DNA of 8,299 nt, from the NCBI GenBank assembly GCA_030608865.1, contig JAUWDI010000033.1, positions 1 to 8,299 on the forward strand, read 5' to 3'. Source of the DNA: Anaerolineales bacterium (GTDB taxonomy: Bacteria > Chloroflexota > Anaerolineae > Anaerolineales > E44-bin32). Shown piece after piece: positions 1 to 6,603 of the stretch; within the stretch, counting starts at the first letter, position 1; each line of letters starts with the position of its first letter. The notes under the pieces are model-generated. The model was not told the origin of the DNA, did not search any database, and saw only the letters and a list, made by a program, of their open reading frames with translations. The position numbers and the translations under genes were made by a program.

Positions 1-359
1 GCCAGGGCAGCGAAGAGAGCGATTTCCAACGAAACGACTCGAAGCCAGGGTACCTGGACCCAATCCCCACGGCGTTTCCGGATTGAAAAGTAGACAGGAA
101 TACCAAGAAGGATCGGAGCTAGAAAAGCTCCATAACCTAATCCCGTTCGCAAAAGATCAATAAGCGGGTCTATCAAACCACCACGAGTGAGGCCAAAGAG
201 CCCAAGCAGGATAATTATCGCAACGGCAACAAGAGCAACGGCGACTACATCACCCATCGAATCCATGAATGTCTCGAGTAAGAGACGTGAATCCGGTCCT
301 GCTCGATCTTCCGGAATTTCCTGGTTGTTTGAGCTATCCTTGCGTTCTTTGTTTTTCAT
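1..359 (-). CDS. ftsK: FtsK/SpoIIIE-type DNA translocase, N-terminal membrane region (partial)
   Basis: This is the N-terminal 119 codons of a protein that runs off the left edge. Reading from ATG 359, residues 1-35 are hydrophilic and charged. A hydrophobic span follows at about 37-57, then a second at 73-93 ('GYGAFLAPILLGIPVY'), a basic 'RKRRGDW' turn and the start of a third span at about 108. The pattern of a TM span, a short 'RGGLIDPL' loop, a 'G-G-F-L-P-LL' span and an 'R...W.R..SLE' re-entry resembles the 4TM anchor of FtsK-type DNA pumps, which segregate chromosomes at the septum and activate Xer recombination. The ATPase and gamma domains lie outside the window, so the family call rests on the anchor alone. 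It lies 76 nt downstream of the S1-like gene. There is no clear Shine-Dalgarno. An in-frame TTG at 368 is an alternative start, and an in-frame stop ends at 380. It could instead be another polytopic membrane protein. Confidence 0.62.
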   Translation of the reverse strand, partial: MKNKERKDSSNNQEIPEDRAGPDSRLLLETFMDSMGDVVAVALVAVAIIILLGLFGLTRGGLIDPLIDLLRTGLGYGAFLAPILLGIPVYFSIRKRRGDWVQVPWLRVVSLEIALFAAL

Positions 360-435
360 ATCAGTCAATGCAGATCGTCAAATAACGACCGGGCGCGCTC
401 TGCTCTACACCTGGTACACGCTGGACCATCCGTGG

Positions 436-1455
436 CTACACCGCCGGAAGGGATGCGGATGATTCAACCTCAGGTTCAGATTCATCTGAAGTCGTCTGTG
501 GGACATCGCGCAGACTCAATCCCAAACGACGGTCTGATGCATCGATATGGATAATTCGCACCCTCACTTGCTCCCCCTCATGAAGGACATTGCGAGGGTG
601 GAGAAAGCTGCCATCGCCCAACTCAGAAACATGAATCAACCCTTCCAAACCCTCCTCAATGCCAATGAAGGCGCCGAATTTAACCACATTCGTCACGACA
701 CCTTCCACAATCTGCTCGATTGAATACTTTTCATCCACTTTTTCCCACGGATCCGGTAGAAGCTCTTTCAGGCTTAAGGCTACTCGATCCTGATCCCGAT
801 CAACAGAGATGATTTGGACCTCTATTTCCTGGCCGCACTCAACGACATCAGATGGATGCCCGACCCTCCCCCACGAGAGCTCTGAGACATGAATCAATCC
901 TTCCACGCCTCCTAAGTCGACAAAGACACCGAATCGAGTTATGTTGGTGACTTCTCCCCGCACTCGATCCCCTGGCTTTAAAGATGTCAAGAGCTCGACT
1001 CGCCTTCCTGGTCCGGCGAGTGCTGCACGCTGAGATAGGACAAGTCGTCCACGTTCGGAATCAAACTCAATAACTTTCAACCCCATTTGTTTACCAACTT
1101 GATCTTCAAGCATCTGGAATCGCAAATCATCTTCAAGGTCAGGTTGAACGTTCATGAGATGCGAAAGTGGAACAAATCCTCGCAGGCTTCGAGCTTCGAC
1201 GAGTAATCCACCACGATTGAAGCCAACAATAGGAAGTTCAATGACTTCATCGGCTTGATAAAGTTCGCGGGCCCAGATCCAATCTTCTGGGTCACCTTGA
1301 TTGATTATTCGTCTATCTGAGCCGCCCTCAATTTCCGGTTCGGTGTCGCCGACCTGCTGTTCTTCCTCTTCTAGAACCGCCGCCCACCACGACTCATCCA
1401 GAACTGGCCCTTCTTTGCGCTCGCTCGCCTCGTTTGGTGCATCCTCCAGTGTCAT
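436..1455 (-). CDS. rpsA: S1 RNA-binding domain protein (ribosomal protein S1-like, three S1 repeats)
   Basis: A 339-aa cytoplasmic RNA-binding protein. The first ~60 residues are acidic and low-complexity ('ESWWAAVLEEEE'). Three S1 OB-fold repeats follow at about 68-143, 160-230 and 246-317. Repeats 2 and 3 are canonical, with 'FGVFVDLGGVEGLIHVSELS' (175-194) and 'FGAFIGIEEGLEGLIHVSEL' (260-279), each closing in 'R-x-x-LSL'. Repeat 1 is more divergent, with 'GFVPLSHL' (93-100). The C-terminal ~22 residues are acidic. Ribosomal S1 tethers mRNA to the 30S subunit; the E. coli form has six repeats, while shorter three- or four-repeat forms occur in several other phyla. The start ATG has AAAGG (1465-1469) nine bases upstream. 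The gene lies 80 nt after the 7TM-GAF gene and 76 nt before the FtsK-like gene, so it may be read from the same transcript or from its own promoter, which I could not identify. A general S1-domain regulator is the alternative reading. Confidence 0.88.
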   Translation of the reverse strand: MTLEDAPNEASERKEGPVLDESWWAAVLEEEEQQVGDTEPEIEGGSDRRIINQGDPEDWIWARELYQADEVIELPIVGFNRGGLLVEARSLRGFVPLSHLMNVQPDLEDDLRFQMLEDQVGKQMGLKVIEFDSERGRLVLSQRAALAGPGRRVELLTSLKPGDRVRGEVTNITRFGVFVDLGGVEGLIHVSELSWGRVGHPSDVVECGQEIEVQIISVDRDQDRVALSLKELLPDPWEKVDEKYSIEQIVEGVVTNVVKFGAFIGIEEGLEGLIHVSELGDGSFLHPRNVLHEGEQVRVRIIHIDASDRRLGLSLRDVPQTTSDESEPEVESSASLPAV

Positions 1456-1535
1456 GTTAATAAACCTTTACCCACTCGTCGACTCAGATAAGACCTGCGA
1501 AATTCCGAATGGTTGATAATCCATCCAAATGAGAA

Positions 1536-3458
1536 TTATTCCATCTTCTGGGCCACAACCTCATCTGAGGCAGCTACCCCTCGTTCCATGTTCGCTATCG
1601 TTTCGGCTACCGCCTCGATCGCGACTCGTTGTTTCCGGTACAGATCCGCTTCAGACATCGCCAATTTCATGGCGACATCTCTTACTTTTCTACCCTGCAG
1701 AAATTTCATTTCCAGAATATTGTACAGCATCCACTCTGCCGTGAAACGGCGCTCCCCTTCTGGTCGGACCTGATCGATTGCATGGCGAAGAGTTGCTCTT
1801 AAAGCGTTCACGGGGTTCCCATCGTGATCATCCATTGCCCGCCTGACTACACGCAACCCAAGCAGCGGGCTGCTGGTAAGCCGAGGCCCGCCCCAATAAT
1901 GCCCAAGCGCTTCACGCACCAACTCCGTTAGCTCCTCTTCGGATCCAATCCCTTCTACCGGGGCGCTGAGCGCGTCCGAACCAGCATAGCGCGCTTCAGC
2001 CCGTATTCTTTGAATCGTTTGAACTTGCGGCACCAGCCGGTCGACGATCGCGAAAACCTCTCGCTGCAATTTTCTCTCTGTCAACGCTATTGTGGCTCGC
2101 TCAAGAAGCGTACTCAGATTTTCCTCTTCTTCTTGTGTGAAATCGGGTACGGGGCCGCGAGCCTGTAAACCTAAGAAACCGATAACCTCAGCAGGATTAG
2201 TTAGACGCAGCGGGATTAACCAGAATATATCCCAAGAGAATACATCCCCCAAAAGATCAAACTCCTGGCGGTTATCGGTGACCATCAATGGCGGAAGATC
2301 CTTCGAACCCCGCAATGGGTCCTCAGAACCAACCGCGACCTCCATTTCCAGACCCTCTGCCCCAACGAGCGCAACGAATGCCGAATCACTCCCAAGCTGG
2401 TCACAGATCGCATTGAGAATGGATTCGAGAAATTGCTTGAGATCCCCACTCGTGAGCAAACGCTCTTCCAATAACTGAAGCCGAGCGACATCACCGCGAT
2501 CCTCGCCATAAAAGAACCAGAGTTCGACCGGACGACGGATAAGCGTGATCAAATATTGGAGGATGAGAATTGAGGCAACCGTCGTGAAGGGGACTACACG
2601 GCTGTTTTCATATCCAAACATCTCTGCCAGCCGATTGACGATGACGGTGAGAGCTAGCACTGTGGATGCCACAAAAGGTCCACGAATTATCCATTGAAAC
2701 AATCGCGCTTTGACTACTCGATCGGGAATCTCAACACCAAAGTACGCTACAGCATAGGACATTAACACCAGCTGAACAGCAACGAAGATGTTGATGACGA
2801 TTAAAATGCTCCAGAAAAGAACGCCCTGGGAAATTAATGTGGCTCCTCCCAGCATCACCCAGGGATACGCCGCAATCAGTGGCCCAATTGAGCCAGCTAA
2901 CAGGTAGCGCATCCGTCGTTTGCTAGAGCGTGTCAGGCAGCGTTTGTAAGCTCGCCCAAAGTTATACCCCGCCAGAATCAAGTTGATGAGCAAGAAAAGG
3001 CTGAAAAGCGGGAAGAGTGGTCCGGGGCGTAAATAGACGACCGACTCGCTAACCACAACTTCAGCGGCGATCAACTGGCTGAACGCGACTCCTGCTAGTG
3101 TTAACCCGCTGAGAAGATAGCTCAATCCGACGAGGCGCGATCGACGGCCTCTGGATGGTCTTCCCGTCGCGGCCAGGAGAGCATCGGAAAGTTGCAGATA
3201 GGCAGCAGGCACAAAACTAATGCCCAGCCATTGCAAACGGAGCCACACCTCAGCCTCTCCAAGGGAATTGGTTGTGGCCACGAGCACATCACCAAAGTAG
3301 ACGATCGTTACACAAGCCAACAACACTGCCAGGGAACGCGCAACCCTCTCACGCATATTGAAGGTCAGCGCGTAGAGCAGCAGCGAGAATGCTGTAATCG
3401 TGTTACCAGCAGTGAGGATTTGGTTCAGAGTGAGCAATGGTGCAACCATATCAGGCAT
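1536..3458 (-). CDS. Multi-TM (histidine-kinase-type 7TM) sensor with GAF domain and C-terminal HTH-like domain; no kinase
   Basis: A 640-aa membrane protein. Hydrophobic spans lie at about 13-33, 42-61, 73-95, 109-131, 146-167, 186-206, 213-236, 260-276 and 291-305. The first seven resemble the N-terminal 7TM sensor of some histidine kinases, and two more spans follow. A GAF-like domain spans about 325-460 ('LEERLLTSGDLKQFLESILN', then 'FWLIPLRL...EVIGFLGLQAR', then 'FTQEEEENLSTLLERATIAL'). A charged helical linker runs to about 490. The end (about 505-625) is not a kinase: there is no phosphoacceptor H-box and there are no N, G1 or G2 ATPase boxes. Instead 'EWMLYNILEMKFLQGRKVRD' continuing to 'VAMKLAMSEADLYRKQRVAIE' resembles a sigma-70 region-4-type helix-turn-helix. 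I infer a membrane-tethered one-component regulator that senses a ligand through its 7TM or GAF part; the ligand and targets are unknown. The ATG has no clear SD (Met4 at 3449 is possible). It begins 18 nt after the GNAT gene, which suggests one transcript. Confidence 0.75.
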   Translation of the reverse strand: MPDMVAPLLTLNQILTAGNTITAFSLLLYALTFNMRERVARSLAVLLACVTIVYFGDVLVATTNSLGEAEVWLRLQWLGISFVPAAYLQLSDALLAATGRPSRGRRSRLVGLSYLLSGLTLAGVAFSQLIAAEVVVSESVVYLRPGPLFPLFSLFLLINLILAGYNFGRAYKRCLTRSSKRRMRYLLAGSIGPLIAAYPWVMLGGATLISQGVLFWSILIVINIFVAVQLVLMSYAVAYFGVEIPDRVVKARLFQWIIRGPFVASTVLALTVIVNRLAEMFGYENSRVVPFTTVASILILQYLITLIRRPVELWFFYGEDRGDVARLQLLEERLLTSGDLKQFLESILNAICDQLGSDSAFVALVGAEGLEMEVAVGSEDPLRGSKDLPPLMVTDNRQEFDLLGDVFSWDIFWLIPLRLTNPAEVIGFLGLQARGPVPDFTQEEEENLSTLLERATIALTERKLQREVFAIVDRLVPQVQTIQRIRAEARYAGSDALSAPVEGIGSEEELTELVREALGHYWGGPRLTSSPLLGLRVVRRAMDDHDGNPVNALRATLRHAIDQVRPEGERRFTAEWMLYNILEMKFLQGRKVRDVAMKLAMSEADLYRKQRVAIEAVAETIANMERGVAASDEVVAQKME

Positions 3459-3476
3459 AGAGATTACGGCTGGATC

Positions 3477-4019
3477 TCAACCGAGTTCCACAGCGAAGAA
3501 AAGCGCAATATCCTGATCCGGGTAGTACAGATCACTATATCCCGCGTAAAGAAATCCGGTTCTCTGAGCGAGGCAGATCGCCGGGTAGTTCTTAGTCTGC
3601 ATTTCCATGAATAGAAGTCTTCTTTCCCTGGCTCGGCACCACTCCTTTCCAGCAGCAAGCAGCCTTGAAGCGACCCCCTGCCTCCTGAAGCGCAAGTCTA
3701 CGACTACGTCCGTTATCCACGTGGATGCTTCGGCAGGGCCATCGCTCAACGCCAGGTATCCAGCAGGCTGCTCTTCTACCTCCGCCATGAGCAGTGCCTG
3801 CAGATGAGTCCACTCATCTGCCAACCGTTTAGGATCTCTTGGATAGACGGCCTGCATCGGGCGCGGTAATCGCACTTCCCGGAAGGTCACCCCGATCTCA
3901 CTTGCCTGCTTGCGGTATGAGAGCTGCCAGACATGATCTGTGCTGAATCCATGGTCCATGGAAATTAATCCGGGGATGTCACTTGATATTGCCTGGCGAA
4001 CATTAATTTGCTCAATCAT
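3477..4019 (-). CDS. GNAT-family N-acetyltransferase
   Basis: A 180-aa cytoplasmic acetyl-CoA-dependent acyltransferase. The N-terminal 'VRQAISSDIPGLISMD' is the usual GNAT beta1-alpha1 opening. Motif A lies at about 104-120 ('DVVVDLRFRRQGVASRLL'), where R112-R113-Q114-G115-x-A117 forms the pyrophosphate-binding loop. Motif B follows with 'MEMQTKNYPAICLAQRTGF' (138-156), and the protein ends in a 'DQDIALFFAVEL' strand. The 'NYPAICLAQRTGF...YSDLYYPDQDIALFF' tail recalls streptothricin-acetyltransferase-like GNATs, but that similarity does not fix the substrate, and resistance should not be assumed. The start ATG has AAAGG (4025-4029) five bases upstream, a good spacing. It sits 26 nt after the Ig-like membrane protein and 18 nt before the 7TM-GAF gene, in the middle of the compact run. 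Length is normal for a single-domain GNAT. Confidence 0.85.
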   Translation of the reverse strand: MIEQINVRQAISSDIPGLISMDHGFSTDHVWQLSYRKQASEIGVTFREVRLPRPMQAVYPRDPKRLADEWTHLQALLMAEVEEQPAGYLALSDGPAEASTWITDVVVDLRFRRQGVASRLLAAGKEWCRARERRLLFMEMQTKNYPAICLAQRTGFLYAGYSDLYYPDQDIALFFAVELG

Positions 4020-4045
4020 CGTAACCTTTGACCCTCATTGCGTAC

Positions 4046-4747
4046 TTATGGGACGATTTGCAGCCGGATCTGGCAAGGGAAGGGAGCGTTTCCGAGTGTA
4101 TCGGTAACGACCAACTGGACCGCATACTGACCTGGTCGAACCAGGCTTGTATCCCAGATTCCCAACATCTCTGTCTCGTCGTCGCAACCCTGCTCGCATA
4201 CGGTTTGATTGTTGGCCGAGATTGCCAGCCAGGGGCTTGCCGGCTTTAAATCGTTGAACTCAAGCTTATAGAAAGCAAAACCCGGGATATTTGCAGCCCC
4301 TTTAAAATGCACCTCACCACTAACTCTCTCGCCGCTTTCAGGAGAGAAGATCGTCGCATTGAGATTCGCACAACCTGCGCCATCAATGCCATCCGGGTCT
4401 ATTGGCGTCGCTGTCGAAAATGCGGTTCCTTCTTCTCCCTGTCCCAAAATGGGGGTTGCAAGCAGGGAAACCGTTGGTATTACAGTTGGGCGTAGCGAGG
4501 CAGGAAGAGCAGGGCTAGCGAAGGTCGTCAAGATGAACACCACAACGATACCGGTGACGGCGAGAGAAAGCATTCCACCTGAGCGTCGCAGCCTGGAGAT
4601 GGACCGTTCCCGCTCCAAACCATAGATCGCCGACCGATATCTGTCGTACGCTCGCAGAACCGACCCAAAATAAACCAGTCCGAGTAATCCCAGGAGGAGA
4701 AATATCCATCTCTGGTTAGCCTCGATTAACAGTAATACTTCTTCCAT
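4046..4747 (-). CDS. Membrane-anchored protein with C-terminal Ig-like extracytoplasmic domain, function unknown
   Basis: A 233-aa protein that I cannot assign to a named function. Two hydrophobic spans (about 13-31 and 58-77) flank a short basic, Arg-rich loop ('RAYDRYRSAIYGLERERSIS'), which by the positive-inside rule should be cytoplasmic. Residues 78-125 form a Pro/Thr/Ser-rich stalk. Residues 126-233 look like an Ig-like beta-sandwich: 'ATIFSPESGERVSGEVHFKG', 'FAFYKLEFND', 'GIWDTS', 'GQYAVQLVVTD' and a final 'RLQIVP' strand. Four cysteines (126, 184, 188, 225) lie in the predicted outer part, so C126-C225 and C184-C188 disulfides are plausible. I remember similar domains at the ends of Anaerolineae surface proteins and penicillin-binding proteins; here the domain stands alone on a two-TM anchor. 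The gene starts 12 nt after the PNP stop, with GGAAG (4751-4755) only three bases from the ATG, so translation may depend on coupling to the upstream gene. Confidence 0.7.
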   Translation of the reverse strand: MEEVLLLIEANQRWIFLLLGLLGLVYFGSVLRAYDRYRSAIYGLERERSISRLRRSGGMLSLAVTGIVVVFILTTFASPALPASLRPTVIPTVSLLATPILGQGEEGTAFSTATPIDPDGIDGAGCANLNATIFSPESGERVSGEVHFKGAANIPGFAFYKLEFNDLKPASPWLAISANNQTVCEQGCDDETEMLGIWDTSLVRPGQYAVQLVVTDTLGNAPFPCQIRLQIVP

Positions 4748-4759
4748 GTACTTCCAATC

Positions 4760-5593
4760 TTATATTTCTTTTAATACTCCCCTGACTAGAGCTGTCAATC
4801 TCGGGACAATCACCTCGCCCGCAGCTAAGACTTCTTCGTGAGTCGTCACTGTTGAGCCGTCGAGGTTGGCCTTGTTACTAATGCCAGAAACACCCAGGAC
4901 GCGCATCCCACCATGGCGGGCAATGATGACTTCTGGAACGGTGGACATCCCGACGGCGTCAACCCCAATCCCACGCAGAAACCGTAAATCCGCGGGGGTT
5001 TCAAACGAGGGTCCAGCAAGGCATACGTAAACACCTTCCTGCAGTGGGATATCACCTTTATCGGCGACAGCTCTGGCGATCGACTTCAGCTCCGGATCAT
5101 AAGCTTGGCTCATATCTGGAAAGCGCGGGCCATATGCGTCTAAGTTCGGGCCTCTCAGTGGCGATTGACCGGCCATTCCAATTAGATTGATATGGTCTGA
5201 GATGAGCATGAGTTCACCGGGTGAAAACTCGGGGTGAACGGCTCCCGCGGCATTGGTAACAATTAGAATTTTTGCCCCCAGCTTCTGCATAACTCGCACC
5301 GGGAGACCTATGCGCTCAATTGAGTGTCCTTCATAGTAATGAGCACGACCTTGTAAAACTAACACGGGAACTCCCTCTAGATGACCAAAGACGAGTTTGC
5401 CTGAGTGCCCTTCGACCGTTGAAACGGGCCAGCCAGGGATCGCACTGACTTCAATGTGCTCCGCACCCTCTATTGCCTCCGCCAGCGGGCCCAATCCGGA
5501 ACCTAAAATCATGCCAATTGTGGGCTCCAACGATGTCGTCTTTCTGATTGCCCCTACTGCATCATCTATATCTTGTTCACGAATAAAATCCAT
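4760..5593 (-). CDS. punA: Purine nucleoside phosphorylase (trimeric class, inosine/guanosine type)
   Basis: A 277-aa enzyme of purine salvage that cleaves purine (deoxy)ribonucleosides with phosphate to give the free base and (deoxy)ribose-1-phosphate. The full set of trimeric-PNP motifs is present in order: phosphate-binding 'GSGLG' (31-35), 'VEGHSGKLVFG' (60-70), 'GRAHYYEGH' (82-90), 'NAAGAV' (114-119), 'DHINLIG' (133-139), 'GPSFETPAD' (194-202) with the base-contacting Glu region, 'GMSTVPEVIIARH' (215-227) and 'GISNKA' (237-242) with the purine-binding Asn240. Length is typical and nothing is missing. The SD GAGAGG lies across the last codons and stop of the recombinase gene, six bases before the ATG, with only 3 nt between the two genes, so translation is probably coupled. 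Methylthioadenosine phosphorylase is a related alternative, but the 'SFETPAD' and 'ISNK' context favours PNP. Confidence 0.95.
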   Translation of the reverse strand: MDFIREQDIDDAVGAIRKTTSLEPTIGMILGSGLGPLAEAIEGAEHIEVSAIPGWPVSTVEGHSGKLVFGHLEGVPVLVLQGRAHYYEGHSIERIGLPVRVMQKLGAKILIVTNAAGAVHPEFSPGELMLISDHINLIGMAGQSPLRGPNLDAYGPRFPDMSQAYDPELKSIARAVADKGDIPLQEGVYVCLAGPSFETPADLRFLRGIGVDAVGMSTVPEVIIARHGGMRVLGVSGISNKANLDGSTVTTHEEVLAAGEVIVPRLTALVRGVLKEI

Positions 5594-5596
5594 AGT

Positions 5597-6460
5597 CTAC
5601 CTCTCGTCTTCGCTTCTGGATCGACGGCGATGAATACGAACAGCGTTCGGGCTCGAAAGCCCCAGGAGTGTTTGCACTTCACGTCGAGACTTACCTTCTT
5701 CTAACATATGACTGGCTCGCGAGTGTCGCAATGTGTGAGGGGAGAGGGATCCTTCCAACTCGCTTACAACCGCCCAACGTTTGACGACCAGCCACAACCC
5801 TTGCCGGCTCAATCCCTGGCCTCGTTGGTTTAGGAACAGTACATTCTCAGCGACGTTGCGCACGAAGTGGGGTCGCCCATCACTTAAGTATTTTTGCAAC
5901 AGAGTGATCGATTCAGGAATCACCACCCATTGGGTACGATCTGGCGGTCTGCGAATGTGTGCATGGTTAAGATCTACATCGGGAACTCGGAGGCGAACCA
6001 TATCCGTGGCTCGGAACCCAGTTTCGTACAGCAGCGAAAGGATTGCTGCATCTCGGATTGCACCTGGAGAAAGATACTTTCGTGGCGCCAACAGCAACCG
6101 ATCCAGTTCCTGTTTGTTAAGTGTCCGCGGTTGAGGTCTTCCTAGTGTCGGTCCTTTTAGCAACCCGCGGAGGCCCCGAACGTCCACAAGACCCTGACTA
6201 GAGAGGAACTCAAGGTAGGATCTGGCAGCAGCAAGCTTGCGAGAGACCGTCGCCGGTCTGTAACCCTGCACTCCCAGCCAGTCTACATAGTGGATAACAG
6301 CCGAAGGAGTAAGCGCCTCAGGCGCCAGCGGTGCGCCTGAATGGCTGGCGAGAACACGATAGAACTGATCGAGGTCGGTGCCATACGCAGTAATTGTATG
6401 TACCGAGGCGTTGCGTTCATTTTGGAGTTCGTCAAGATATTGTTGGATGGAGCGCTCCAT
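5597..6460 (-). CDS. Xer-like tyrosine recombinase homologue lacking the nucleophilic Tyr
   Basis: A 287-aa protein with the complete two-domain fold: a SAM-like N-terminal DNA-binding domain ('SIQQYLDELQNERNASVHTI' onward) and a C-terminal catalytic domain. Numbered from ATG 6460, it retains Arg150 ('ETGFRATDM') and His242-x-x-Arg245 ('PHTLRHSRASHML'). In the final motif, normally 'LLGHSS...IYTH', it reads 'LLGLSSPNAVRIHRRR': Leu268 (codon CTT) replaces His, and His277 (codon CAT) replaces the nucleophilic Tyr. No Lys is present in the beta-hairpin ('HIRRPPDRTQWVV') where the catalytic Lys should be. E. coli XerD uses R148, K172, H244, R247, H270 and Y279, so spacing matches while three of six residues are lost. 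I infer a DNA-binding protein without strand cleavage. ATG 6460 is chosen because GGGAG (6466-6470) lies five bases upstream; the longer form from ATG 6490 has no SD and would start almost at the predicted transcript end. It is the first gene of the compact run. Confidence 0.85.
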   Translation of the reverse strand: MERSIQQYLDELQNERNASVHTITAYGTDLDQFYRVLASHSGAPLAPEALTPSAVIHYVDWLGVQGYRPATVSRKLAAARSYLEFLSSQGLVDVRGLRGLLKGPTLGRPQPRTLNKQELDRLLLAPRKYLSPGAIRDAAILSLLYETGFRATDMVRLRVPDVDLNHAHIRRPPDRTQWVVIPESITLLQKYLSDGRPHFVRNVAENVLFLNQRGQGLSRQGLWLVVKRWAVVSELEGSLSPHTLRHSRASHMLEEGKSRREVQTLLGLSSPNAVRIHRRRSRSEDER

Positions 6461-6465
6461 TGGGT

Positions 6466-6470
6466 CTCCC
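6466..6470 (-). promoter_or_regulatory. Shine-Dalgarno deciding the recombinase start
   Basis: GGGAG lies five bases before ATG 6460. A second purine-rich match, AAGGAG (6476-6481), lies 15 bases upstream of the same ATG and inside the longer ORF. Nothing comparable precedes ATG 6490, so the shorter start is preferred. Confidence 0.6.
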
Positions 6471-6495
6471 GGCTGCTCCTTTAAGCTCATTTTAC

Positions 6496-6501
6496 ATTAT
6501 A
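6496..6501 (-). promoter_or_regulatory. Extended -10 promoter element (TGGTATAAT)
   Basis: A perfect TATAAT preceded by TG-N forms an extended -10. No good -35 hexamer is found 16-18 bases upstream, as is common for extended -10 promoters. Transcription would start at about 6489-6490. This gives a leader of about 30 nt before ATG 6460 and places the element at the head of the recombinase-punA-membrane protein-GNAT-7TM run. Confidence 0.55.
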
Positions 6502-6552
6502 CCATCGGGCTTCATAAACTTACCATAACTACACCCCCATTGCGACCACATT

Positions 6553-6597
6553 GAAAATATAACCCGGGGTCTTCAATTACTTAATTCCCCTCGGGAT
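6553..6597 (-). terminator. Possible terminator downstream of the aldo/keto reductase
   Basis: On the minus strand CCCGAGGGG (6587-6595) can pair with CCCCGGG (6563-6569) with a two-base bulge, and a T/A-rich TTATATTTT tract follows (6554-6562). The loop contains a self-complementary AATTAAGTAATT. It sits between the reductase stop and the -10 element of the next unit. The T-run is interrupted, so the call is moderate. Confidence 0.35.
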
Positions 6598-6603
6598 TAA
6601 CCA

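Noticed and set aside
360..435. Terminator between the S1-like gene and the FtsK-like gene
   Set aside because: No stem with a following T-run could be found in these 76 bases.
187..462. Plus-strand open frames across the window (for example 187-462, 2092-2478, 3192-3614, 5781-6134, 7802-8182)
   Set aside because: They lie antisense to well-supported genes, have no recognisable domains and show biased low-complexity translations typical of shadow frames.
1456..1535. Promoter for the S1-like gene
   Set aside because: Several A+T-rich hexamers occur, but none forms a -35/-10 pair at acceptable spacing.
1536..3458. Labelling the 640-aa protein a histidine kinase
   Set aside because: Only the N-terminal sensor part resembles kinases; no H-box or ATP-binding boxes are present.
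3477..4019. Calling the GNAT protein a streptothricin resistance gene
   Set aside because: Only the C-terminal motif pattern is shared; the substrate is not determined by it and there is no antibiotic-gene context.
5597..5640. A frameshift at the end of the recombinase that would restore a Tyr (TAT at 5634-5636 in another frame)
   Set aside because: The shifted frame reads 'YSSPSIQKRRREVDYG', not a convincing Xer tail, and would run through the punA start. The actual frame keeps the spacing and matches 'SSPNAVRI-x-RR', so substitutions explain the data better than a frameshift.
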